From positions 62,001 through 126,000 of the forward strand of contig CACYYG010000011.1 of NCBI GenBank assembly GCA_902778535.1: 64,000 bases of DNA, written 5' to 3'. Numbering within the stretch: the first letter of the stretch is position 1; each line of letters opens with the position of its first letter. The DNA comes from an uncultured Prevotellaceae bacterium (GTDB lineage: Bacteria > Bacteroidota > Bacteroidia > Bacteroidales > Bacteroidaceae). The notes beneath the pieces were generated by a model. It ran no database searches and had not been told where the DNA came from. It saw only the letters and a list, made by a program, of their open reading frames with translations. Shown here piece after piece: positions 56,714 through 64,000 of this stretch. Made by a program: the position numbers and the translations under genes.

Positions 56714-57230
56714 CAAATAAAAAAAGAAAAGACCGTCATCAGGGCACTTAAAAAAGACTAAAATTCTGGAGGACGCATCGCTGCGCTCACCAGAATAGGA
56801 AAAATGTAAAGAAAAATAACCACAAAAACAGGTCCGTGAAAAAAGCCGAAATAGAATGGGAAGAGGCAAAAAAGTGGCTGTTTTGCTATGTTTGGAATGA
56901 GAAACCGTGGTCCAAAAGTTGCACATTTTGTATTAAATGTGCGGTTTTTGGGCCTCATGAAGCATTTTTTCAGGGTCAAAACTGGCTTTCTAAGCTCTGC
57001 CAAGAGGTGCCTTTTTTTCAAAAGGGTGCTCCGCGTGAAAAAATCTCTCGTGAGATTTTTTTACGTACTTTTTCGCTAAGGTCAAAAACAAGTTGTTGTT
57101 TGGGCTATCTGTCTGATTCTCTGTACGATAGTCAAAGTACGAAAATACGGCGTTTTTTCGTTCAAGAATATTTCTGGCTCAGAATTTTTAAAATATGAGG
57201 GTAGTTAATGGATGTTTTTGTAAAAATTTT
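56714..57230. other. AT-rich stretch without a supported gene
   Basis: This 517-bp spacer is visibly richer in A and T than its neighbours. Two medium-length frames (plus 56836-57198, minus 56758-57021) are open but overlap each other, are Phe/Lys/Arg/Cys-rich and match nothing I know. The only clear structure is the hairpin at 57038-57062. Confidence 0.6.
57038..57062. terminator. Bidirectional hairpin downstream of addB
   Basis: AAAAAATCTC and GAGATTTTTT pair around a TCGT loop; T runs on both strands. It is 169 bp past the addB stop. Confidence 0.6.
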
Positions 57231-60200
57231 TTACGAATAGCATAGATGATGATAGGGACAGTTTTTGCAGCGCTCGCGGTCGTTGGTGGGCTGCAGGGGA
57301 ATGTCGGGATTGAGCATGTCGCTGATGGTGGACTGCAGCCGTTCCATGAAACGCTCGGCGTGGTCGCGGATGTCGCTGATGGGCTGCTTGCCGAGCTGCA
57401 GGATGGGGTCGTAGCCCTCGGCTCCGGCGTGCTGGATGAAGAGCAGGGCAGGCGAGACGGGCGTTTCGGGATGGTCCTTGGCCACGATGACAGAGTAGAG
57501 CATGGCCTGCAGGTAGTAGTCGGAGTGGTCTTTGAGGCTCTCCTGACTGAACACGGCGTCGACGTCGGCCAGCGGCTTGAGGCGGTGTGCACCCGTCTTG
57601 TAGTCGATGACGCGGATGTGGTCGTGCCCCTCGGCATCGGTCACCATGTCCATGCGGTCGACGCGGCCGCCAAGGAGAAAGGGACCCCCCCTCTGTCCCC
57701 CCGAAGGGGGGAGGATGGAAGTCTCCGCACTAGTCTTCCCCCCTTTGGGGGGATTGAGGGGGATCTTTACATCTTCCTCCAGCGCGAGAATGGTGAAGGG
57801 CGTAAGCTGGCGGTCGAGGAGGAGCAGCTGGCGCAGGTAGTGGATGATGACCTGACGGTTGATGAGGGCAAGGCCGTTTAATGCGAGGTGCGAGGTGCGA
57901 GGTGTGGGGTGAGAAGGGGAGAAGAGCTCCTTCTGGAAGGCTTCATCGACGGTGCGCTCTATAACGGCGGGCGTCTTCAGCAGGTTGTCGATGTCGGCAG
58001 CCACGATGTATGCACTCTTCGCCTTCATGCGGGCATAGAGAGAGCAGGCTGCTTCGTGGAAGATGTTGCCGAAGATGCGGTTGTCGATGGTGTCGTCGTC
58101 GGGGTCGTCCAGCTCACGCAGGCCGCAGACATAGTAGTAGTGGAACATCAGCGGGCAGCGCAGGTAGCGGTTGATGGCGCTGGGTGAGAGAAGGTAAGGG
58201 TTGGAGGGAGAAGTGCTGAGAGACTGCAGGAACGTGTTGGGCACGGGCTGCGGCCCTCGCTGCTGATGCCCCATGTATCCCTGCAGGGTGAGTTTGGTGA
58301 TGGGGTGGGGATATTCCACCATGAGCTGCAGCAGGAACCGGCTCATCTCGCCCTTCTGCCCGTCGTTGGTGGAGTTGTTGTAGACCACGGTGACGTCTTC
58401 GGCACGCTGCAGCAGGCGGTGGAAGTAGTAGCTGTAGATGGCCACCTTGTGCTCGGGCGTGGTGAGACCGTAGGCACGTCGCAGGCTGTAGGGTATGAAC
58501 GACGTGTCGTTGGCGCCCCTCGGCATGTTGCCCTCCTGTGCCGAGAGGATGAGCAGGTGGCTGAAGTCGAGGTTGCGTGTCTCTAAGATTCCCATCACCT
58601 GCAGGCCTTCTACGGGCTCGCCGTGGAAAGGCACGGTGGTGGTCTGCATCAGCTGGGTGATGAGGCGTCCCAGAGTGGTGATGTCGGTCTTCAGGTCGCC
58701 GTCTTTCGTGAGGTTGAGCAGACGGTTGAGCAGCGTGAAGGAGCGGAAGACGGACTCTGCCGCCCCCTCAGAATCTTGCACCGAAGGGGAGACGGCTTTC
58801 ACTACCTCGCATAGCCAGGTGAGCATCTCCTCGTTCTGATAGAGGGGCTGCAGCTGACGGAAGAGCAGCATGGTGAGCGGGTCGACGGAGAGCTGCTGCC
58901 GGGTGGGGTGGAAGTTCTTCTCGTCGGTCAGCTGTTTCATCAGCAGCACGGCGTGTGGCGTCGTGGCTACGATGTAGGGATGGCGCAGCACGGCCTTTAC
59001 ATGCCGGAAGCGGAAGACGGAGCGCTTCTGGTCGTAGCCGTCGCGTCGCAGGGCGATGAGCATATTGATGAGTGAGGCTATGGGCGACTGTGCCAAGGGA
59101 TAGCCCGTAGTGACGTTGACATCGCCGACCTCTGAAGGCAGACAATGGATGATGGTGGGCAGCAGTCCCTCGTTGCATAGCACGATGGCGGTCTTACGCC
59201 CGTCGTCGATGCGATGCTTGTCTTCACGCAGCCATGTGGCGGCATAGCGTGCCTGTATGTTCTCCGTCGAGGCGGAGGCGAAGCGCAGCTGCTTCTTCCG
59301 GCCGAAGTTGTGGTAGATGTTCTCGTTGCGGATGTCCAGCTCGTTGGGGAAGTCGGCCAGATACTGGCTGATGAAGTAGCCGGCCTCGTGGGTCGAGGCG
59401 TGAGAGGCGTGCGGCATGTAATAGTCGTCGAAGTCCCAATAGAAACGGGCCTTGCCCTCCTTCTTCAGAATCGAGAAGAGCTGCTGCTCCACCCGCAGCA
59501 GGACGTTGAAACCGATGAAAAGAAAAAGGCCGGAAGCCCCCCCTACGGCCCCCGAGGGGGCTTCATTACTCTTTAGGACAATTGTGTCCCCCTCGGGGGA
59601 CGACAGGGGGGCTTCTTCGGGGGACGACAGGGGAGCTTCTGCTTCCACCACTTCACGGTACATCGCTCCTTCGTAAGCCAGACCTTGGGCGGCAAGGCGG
59701 TCGTTGAAGTCGTGGTAGATGACATTCAGCTTCGACCAGAGGTTGAGGAAGCGCTGGCGCAGCTCGCTGTTGTGCTCGTCGGTGAAGTTGCTGAAGAAAC
59801 GGTGCAGCACCTCACGCTGCTCGTCGGTGAGGAAACTGCTGTCGTCCATCTCGTGCAGGTCGGTGATGTTGGCCAAAACCTTGTCAGCATCGGCCATTTG
59901 CTTGTCGATGTCGTCGAAGTCAGCCAGCAGCAGCTGTCCCCAGCCGTAGAAGTGGTCCAGCGTCTCTTTGATGCCAGTCTTGGCTATAAACGACTTGTGC
60001 AGCTCGCACACCAGCTTGATGGGGTCGGCCACTCGTCGCTTGGAGAATTTGCGGAACAGCTCGCTGATGGTGGTGTAGGCGGGGCTCCAGATGGGCTTGC
60101 GGGCCAGACGTGCCAGATGCTCGTTGAGAAAGAGCGAGGCACGCTTGTTGGGAAAGACGATGGTGAGGCGCGACAGGTCGGTGCCGTACTTACTGAGGAT

Positions 60201-60233
60201 GTCCTCAGCCACATATTCTAAGAAGGCCTTCAT
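57231..60233 (-). CDS. addB: AddB-like PD-(D/E)XK nuclease of DNA break repair
   Basis: The protein has 1000 residues. The N-terminus (TIVFPNKRASLFLNEHLARLA, PAYTTISELFRKFSKRR) and middle (NLDFSHLLILSAQEGNMPRGANDTSFIPYSLRRAYGL) match the helicase-like, ATPase-inactive part of Bacteroidetes AddB. The C-terminal nuclease holds HIRVIDYKTGAHRLKPL, and ERCKNCPYHHLCYS supplies cysteines for the Fe-S cluster. With AddA it resects double-strand breaks. Two in-frame GC-rich repeats are inserted, at residues 199-234 and about 823-851, and a further low-complexity PSHPTPRTSH patch is at 57885-57915. It overlaps addA by 4 bp. Confidence 0.88.
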   Translation of the reverse strand: MKAFLEYVAEDILSKYGTDLSRLTIVFPNKRASLFLNEHLARLARKPIWSPAYTTISELFRKFSKRRVADPIKLVCELHKSFIAKTGIKETLDHFYGWGQLLLADFDDIDKQMADADKVLANITDLHEMDDSSFLTDEQREVLHRFFSNFTDEHNSELRQRFLNLWSKLNVIYHDFNDRLAAQGLAYEGAMYREVVEAEAPLSSPEEAPLSSPEGDTIVLKSNEAPSGAVGGASGLFLFIGFNVLLRVEQQLFSILKKEGKARFYWDFDDYYMPHASHASTHEAGYFISQYLADFPNELDIRNENIYHNFGRKKQLRFASASTENIQARYAATWLREDKHRIDDGRKTAIVLCNEGLLPTIIHCLPSEVGDVNVTTGYPLAQSPIASLINMLIALRRDGYDQKRSVFRFRHVKAVLRHPYIVATTPHAVLLMKQLTDEKNFHPTRQQLSVDPLTMLLFRQLQPLYQNEEMLTWLCEVVKAVSPSVQDSEGAAESVFRSFTLLNRLLNLTKDGDLKTDITTLGRLITQLMQTTTVPFHGEPVEGLQVMGILETRNLDFSHLLILSAQEGNMPRGANDTSFIPYSLRRAYGLTTPEHKVAIYSYYFHRLLQRAEDVTVVYNNSTNDGQKGEMSRFLLQLMVEYPHPITKLTLQGYMGHQQRGPQPVPNTFLQSLSTSPSNPYLLSPSAINRYLRCPLMFHYYYVCGLRELDDPDDDTIDNRIFGNIFHEAACSLYARMKAKSAYIVAADIDNLLKTPAVIERTVDEAFQKELFSPSHPTPRTSHLALNGLALINRQVIIHYLRQLLLLDRQLTPFTILALEEDVKIPLNPPKGGKTSAETSILPPSGGQRGGPFLLGGRVDRMDMVTDAEGHDHIRVIDYKTGAHRLKPLADVDAVFSQESLKDHSDYYLQAMLYSVIVAKDHPETPVSPALLFIQHAGAEGYDPILQLGKQPISDIRDHAERFMERLQSTISDMLNPDIPLQPTNDRERCKNCPYHHLCYS
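57681..57765 (-). repeat. In-frame double-hairpin element in addB, C-terminal copy
   Basis: Hairpins TCCCCCCGAAGGGGGGA and TTCCCCCCTTTGGGGGGA with outer GGGACCCCCCC / GAGGGGGATC. It encodes IPLNPPKGGKTSAETS and ILPPSGGQRGGPF, just before the nuclease motif. Confidence 0.85.
59533..59639 (-). repeat. In-frame double-hairpin element in addB, N-terminal copy, with partial duplication
   Basis: Outer ends GAAGCCCCCCC and GGGGGGCTTC; inner GCCCCCGAGGGGGC and TCCCCCTCGGGGGA. The last 24 bp are repeated once (59616-59639), giving APLSSPE twice. The peptide SSPEGDTIVL, KSNEAPSGAVGGA is nearly that of 51718-51799. Confidence 0.9.
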
Positions 60234-63200
60234 ACTTCAATGATTTCGTTTTTATAGACAAGCCACAGATAGCCTTTCACGTTCTGATGTCCCATGTCGC
60301 TGAGCAGCTCCATGTAGCGCTTCACCTGCTCGTGGTAGTCGGTGCGGTCGTGGCCGAACTTGAAGTCCACGACGATGGTCTGCCGGCCGTCGGTCATCAC
60401 GCGGTCGGGCCGTCGGTTCGCTACACGGCCGCTCTTCGGGTCGATGCTCAGGATGGCACACTCGTTGAAAAGCTGCCAGCGGCCGGGCTTAAACCACTCT
60501 GCCACTTGCTGACTCTCCACCCTGTTGCGTATCAGCTTCGTAAGACGCTGGCGCGTCAGCTCACCCTCTCCGTAGAGCACGCCGTCCTGCTCCATCTGCG
60601 CGAGGGCGTCGTCGATGTCGTCGGTGCTGCGGATGGAGGCCAGCACCCTGTGCATCACATTGCCCAGCTTGATATATTCGGCCTGTCGGTCGTCCTCCAC
60701 ACCGTAGTCGTTGCCGAGGAACTCGCGACTCTGGTTGCTCTGCTTGAAGCCAGGTCTGGCGGGAAATGTCTCGATGGATACTTTGACAGGGATTGGGGAT
60801 TGAAGGAAGGGGTTGGCCCCTCCCTGCCTCCCCAAAGGGGAGGAGTGCCTAGCGGAATTTTCCTGCGCAGTCAACTCTCCCCCTTCGGGGGAGTTGGAGG
60901 GGGTTCCATACTCAAACACCAGCGGCTCCTGCTCATTCTCCACTCCCGTAAGGATGGCTTCGTCCAGTATTTTCTCCCCTTCCTGGGTGAGACGCAGCAC
61001 CTGTTCGATGAGGGCAGAGCGGGTGTTGGCACCGGCCTTGCGCTTACCGTAGACATGGAGCTCGCTGCCGGCACGGGTGAAGGCGACGTAGAGCAGGTTG
61101 AGGTTGTCGACGATGTTCTGCTGGTGCTCCTCCTTGTAGTCGCTGTCGTAGATAGTGCCCTTCATGCCGCGCTGGCTGTATTTGATGGGCGCCAGAGGCA
61201 GCTTACTGAACGGCTCTTCGGCGGGTGTACACCACAGCACTTCATCGTACTTTTCCAACTGCCAGTCGCAGAAAGGAATGAGGACGCATGGGAACTCCAG
61301 GCCTTTCGACTTGTGGATGGAGATGATGCGGATGCCGTCGGCCTCGGGGCTCTGGATGGTCTTCGAACAGAGTTCCTCATCCCAGGCTCTGAGGAAGGCA
61401 TCGAGGTCGGAACCGCGGTCGGCAGCGAAGTTTGTCACTTGGTCGTAGAAGGCACAGAGGTAGGCGCTCTGCTGCTCCATGCGGTCTACATGCAGGAGGG
61501 AGAACAGCGCTTCGGCCTGTTCGTAGAGCGGTAGGGAAGTAAGAGGCAAGAGGCGTGAGGCGAGAGAATTGTCTAACGCGTCTGATTTCTCTCCTCTCAT
61601 ACTGAGGTAAGCCTGCGCAATGGGGTCGTCGGGATGGGCCAGGAGACGCAAGCCCTGAACGATGGTCATCACTGCGGTAGAGGCATCGAGGCGGAAGGCT
61701 TCGTCGCTCACCACTTTCACGTCGGGCAGTTGCTCCATGAAGTAGCGGGCTATGATGGGGATATAACTGTTGGCACGCACCAGGATGGCGATGTCCTTGG
61801 GCTTCCGGCCTTGTCCCAGCAAGTCTGAAACCTGCTGGCTCAGCAGCTGCAGCGTCGTTTGTTCATAGTCGTTGGAGGGCAGCAGACTGATCTTTACGTG
61901 GCCACCCTTGTTGGTCTTCTTGTGTGTTTTCTGCTCTACATCGTCGTAGGCCGCAACTTCCTCAATCTTTGCAGCCGCATCGAAGAAGGCATTGTTAAAG
62001 TTGATGATGTGGGCATCGGAGCGGAAATTGGTGTCCAGCGGCTCTACGTGCACCATCTGCTTGGCGTTGGGAAACTGCTCCTTGATGCCGGCCAGCAGCC
62101 GCCAGTCGCCGCTGCGCCAGCGGTAGATGCTCTGCTTCACGTCGCCTACGATAAGATTCTCCGAGTCCTTACGGCTCATCGTCTCCTGTAGCAGCACCTT
62201 GAAGTTCTGCCATTGCACAGTGCTGGTGTCCTGGAACTCGTCTATCATAATGTGCTCCAGCTGTGTGCCAATCTTCTCGAAGATGAAGGGCGTGTCGCTG
62301 CCGTCTATCAGCTCGTGCAGCAGTTGCTGGGTGTCGCTCAGCAGGAAGCGGTTCTGGTCTTCGTTCAGCTGGCGCACCTTCTTCTCGATGCTGCCCAAGA
62401 GCCGCAGCTGCGAAAGATGAGCCAGCGTGAGGTCGGCGCTCTTGTATAGTTTCCACAGACGGGGCTGCTGCTCTACGGCGGTGCGTAGCAAGGCATTGAG
62501 CGATGTGTCGGCCAAGTGCATTATCAGCTCGCGCTTGGGGTGTGTCTTCTTGCACCATGCCTCGGGATTGCTTACGCAGTCGGTGACGCGCTTCGTTAGC
62601 ACCGACTCATCAAAAATGCCGTTCTGAAGTTTCAGGAAAATACTACATACACCTCCCTTGCCGTAGCTGAAGTCCTCGATGCTCAGTCCCTCGTCTTCCA
62701 GCACAGCGAAAAAGTCCTTGGCGATGTGCTCCATATACTGAAGGGACTGCTGACGGATTTTTCGTAGTTCTTGCTGATACTGCTCGAAGAAATTCTTATG
62801 GTTCATCAGCTTGCGCAGCTCCTCGCTGTGGCTCTTGTAGTAGTCGCGGAAGATGGTTCGTCCGAACTTCTTGATTTGTCCGATGACATTCCACGAACGG
62901 TCGTCGCTGATGTTGTCCATAATGAATTTCATCAGCCATTGCAGCAACAAGTCAGAGGCCGACAGCGAGTCGATGAGCTGGTCGACGGCGGCCTCCTCCA
63001 CCTGCACGTCGTTCAGCTCTACGCGAAGGTTGGCCGTCAGGTTCAGCTCGCGTGCCAGATTGCGCATTACGCTCTGGAAGAACGAGTCGATGGTCTCTAC
63101 GCGGAAGTAACTGTAGTTGTGCAACAGCAGGTGAAGCGCCAGACCTGCACGCTCGGCAATCTGCGGCTCAGACAATGCACCGCCCAGCGCCTTGTGCACC

Positions 63201-63427
63201 TTCTCCAGGTAATCCTTTGAGTCGGGGTGGTTGCGCCAGATGCCGTAGAGGTGGGTGAGGATGCGCATCTTCATCTCCTCCGTAGCCTTGTTGGTAAAGG
63301 TAACGGCCAGAATACTCCTGTAGTTTTGCGGGTTGCGTACCAGCAGCTTGATATACTCTACGGCCAGCGTGAACGTCTTTCCGCTGCCTGCGCTGGCCTT
63401 ATAAACGGTAAGTGGATAGTGTTCCAT
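60230..63427 (-). CDS. addA: AddA-like helicase-nuclease (UvrD superfamily)
   Basis: The protein has 1065 residues. Walker A is KASAGSGKTFTLAVEY (residues 10-25), followed by ILAVTFTNKATEEMKMRI, VETIDSFFQSVMRNL, the DEFQDT box in HIMIDEFQDTSTVQW, VGDVKQSIYRWRSGD, RIISIHKSKGLEFPCV and LLYVAFTRAGSELHV. The C-terminal PD-(D/E)XK nuclease has RRPDRVMTD and IVVDFKFGHDR. It unwinds and degrades broken DNA ends together with AddB. An in-frame repeat lies at residues 841-872, between helicase and nuclease. Downstream of a DUF5686 gene by 51 bp. Confidence 0.9.
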   Translation of the reverse strand: MEHYPLTVYKASAGSGKTFTLAVEYIKLLVRNPQNYRSILAVTFTNKATEEMKMRILTHLYGIWRNHPDSKDYLEKVHKALGGALSEPQIAERAGLALHLLLHNYSYFRVETIDSFFQSVMRNLARELNLTANLRVELNDVQVEEAAVDQLIDSLSASDLLLQWLMKFIMDNISDDRSWNVIGQIKKFGRTIFRDYYKSHSEELRKLMNHKNFFEQYQQELRKIRQQSLQYMEHIAKDFFAVLEDEGLSIEDFSYGKGGVCSIFLKLQNGIFDESVLTKRVTDCVSNPEAWCKKTHPKRELIMHLADTSLNALLRTAVEQQPRLWKLYKSADLTLAHLSQLRLLGSIEKKVRQLNEDQNRFLLSDTQQLLHELIDGSDTPFIFEKIGTQLEHIMIDEFQDTSTVQWQNFKVLLQETMSRKDSENLIVGDVKQSIYRWRSGDWRLLAGIKEQFPNAKQMVHVEPLDTNFRSDAHIINFNNAFFDAAAKIEEVAAYDDVEQKTHKKTNKGGHVKISLLPSNDYEQTTLQLLSQQVSDLLGQGRKPKDIAILVRANSYIPIIARYFMEQLPDVKVVSDEAFRLDASTAVMTIVQGLRLLAHPDDPIAQAYLSMRGEKSDALDNSLASRLLPLTSLPLYEQAEALFSLLHVDRMEQQSAYLCAFYDQVTNFAADRGSDLDAFLRAWDEELCSKTIQSPEADGIRIISIHKSKGLEFPCVLIPFCDWQLEKYDEVLWCTPAEEPFSKLPLAPIKYSQRGMKGTIYDSDYKEEHQQNIVDNLNLLYVAFTRAGSELHVYGKRKAGANTRSALIEQVLRLTQEGEKILDEAILTGVENEQEPLVFEYGTPSNSPEGGELTAQENSARHSSPLGRQGGANPFLQSPIPVKVSIETFPARPGFKQSNQSREFLGNDYGVEDDRQAEYIKLGNVMHRVLASIRSTDDIDDALAQMEQDGVLYGEGELTRQRLTKLIRNRVESQQVAEWFKPGRWQLFNECAILSIDPKSGRVANRRPDRVMTDGRQTIVVDFKFGHDRTDYHEQVKRYMELLSDMGHQNVKGYLWLVYKNEIIEV
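60812..60907 (-). repeat. In-frame double-hairpin element in addA
   Basis: Hairpins CCTCCCCAAAGGGGAGG and CTCCCCCTTCGGGGGAG separated by about 40 bp, within outer GGCCCCTCCCTG / GTTGGAGGGGG ends. It encodes NSPEGGELTAQENSARH and SSPLGRQGGANP. Confidence 0.85.
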
Positions 63428-63478
63428 CTAATTCTGGTTTTATGTAGGAGACGACGCTTCCATGCGTCATATAATAAA

Positions 63479-64000
63479 CTACCACCTGCGGAACAGCTCG
63501 AAAGTGAATTTGGCACCGGTTTCCTGGAACTGCGTGTTGAAGAAACTGGCGAAGAAGCCCACTGAGAAGTAGCGGCAGGTGAAGCCGTAGCCCAGCTCGC
63601 TGTATAGGCGGGTGTGGGCGATGGAGAGGGTGCTGAGGTAGATGCGCTCCCGTTCTACGTAGCGGCCTGCGAATGGCACGAAGGAGGCTGCCATCAGCGG
63701 CGACTCATACGACACGTTGCCTCTGATGTAGTAGTCACTCATATTATATATATATGAATCGAGCAGCTGGAAATTTCCCGACCAGTCGTCGTCCCAGCCC
63801 TCAGGCAGGTTCTCGTCGCGGAAGTTGGAGTAGTCCATGAAGAAATTTTTGTCGCGCTTGGTGTAGAAGCCTGTGCCCACGCGCAGGTTGAGGGTCTGCA
63901 GACGGTGCATGCGGTGCTTCAGCGAGGCATCGATCTCCCATCGCTCATAGTCAAGATAGTTCTTGCCGGGCAAGCCTCGCTCGTAGTCGAAGGTGAAGAG
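63479..64000 (-). CDS. DUF5686-type outer membrane protein, C-terminal part
   Basis: The frame is open to the window edge, so the N-terminus lies outside; 174 codons are visible. The sequence is beta-barrel-like with alternating aromatic residues (YYIRGNVSYESPLMAASFVPF, YSELGYGFTCRYFSVGFFASFF) and ends in GAKFTFELFRRW, the usual end of DUF5686 proteins of Bacteroidetes. It is expected in the outer membrane. It is 51 bp upstream of addA on the same strand, so addA/addB may be transcribed from its promoter. Confidence 0.8.
   Translation of the reverse strand, partial: LFTFDYERGLPGKNYLDYERWEIDASLKHRMHRLQTLNLRVGTGFYTKRDKNFFMDYSNFRDENLPEGWDDDWSGNFQLLDSYIYNMSDYYIRGNVSYESPLMAASFVPFAGRYVERERIYLSTLSIAHTRLYSELGYGFTCRYFSVGFFASFFNTQFQETGAKFTFELFRRW

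Noticed and set aside
56758-57198. Two overlapping frames on opposite strands as genes
   Set aside because: Composition is atypical, no start signals or family similarity, and they exclude each other.

Overview
The window is chromosomal DNA of a Bacteroidales bacterium, most likely from the Prevotella group. Supporting signs: nearly every readable promoter has the Bacteroidetes form TTTG-N19/20-TAnnTTTG; Shine-Dalgarno sequences are mostly absent; secreted proteins carry type-IX-like C-terminal tails (GKGIYIxxGKxxKVxIK); there is a TonB-dependent receptor, a DUF5686 protein, DUF4296 and DUF3256 proteins, and gene orders of the ileS-dksA-lspA and debranching-enzyme/glycosyltransferase/GH57 kinds. 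No tRNA, rRNA, CRISPR array, transposase or phage gene was found, so this is core-type chromosome with small repeats.

Layout. 1-2 kb: end of a secreted beta-repeat protein, a 50-residue peptide gene and a terminator. 2-5.6 kb (minus): membrane protein, hisB, small membrane protein, GH25 lysozyme lipoprotein. 5.7-7.5 kb (plus): lpxD and ttcA. 7.5-9.8 kb (minus): His-rich TonB receptor. 10.2-15.6 kb (minus): AlaX-like editing protein and a three-gene glycogen operon. 15.8-17.5 kb (plus): truA and an EamA transporter. 17.8-21.6 kb (plus): an aromatic amino acid operon (pheA, aminotransferase, four-helix-bundle insert, DAHP synthase/chorismate mutase) behind a Phe/Tyr leader peptide and attenuator. 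21.6-25.6 kb: a DUF4424/YARHG-like protein, a single-domain retropepsin, a CarboxypepD_reg-like protein and tyrA. 25.6-33.8 kb: bglX-like GH3, mazG, rnz, a tail-only secreted protein, an L,D-transpeptidase and an ECF sigma cassette. 33.8-42.9 kb (minus): a ten-gene tightly packed operon from ileS to a DUF3256-like protein. 43-49 kb (minus): reverse rubrerythrin, a sugar kinase/uridylyltransferase fusion, htpG and two paralogous acidic lipoproteins, one frameshifted. 49-54.9 kb (minus): DUF5107/TPR protein, sugar porter, HAD hydrolase. 54.9-64 kb (minus): CarboxypepD_reg-like protein, a 51-bp-repeat secreted protein, AddB, AddA and the end of a DUF5686 protein.

The best-supported new-looking signals are: (1) a leader peptide with eight consecutive Tyr/Phe codons followed by mutually exclusive antiterminator and terminator pairing, which would make the aromatic operon attenuation-controlled; (2) a family of GC-rich double-hairpin repeats inserted in frame inside at least six genes, always read in the same frame; (3) a four-helix-bundle gene inside the aromatic operon, flanked by inverted arrays of the same 8-bp unit; (4) two copies of an intergenic triple palindrome; (5) a duplicated promoter and first 18 codons of htpG next to an orphan promoter; (6) a GHMP-kinase/GalU-type fusion that mirrors the domain order of known fucose salvage enzymes. 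Several short tandem arrays start at, or run across, the stop codon of the upstream gene.
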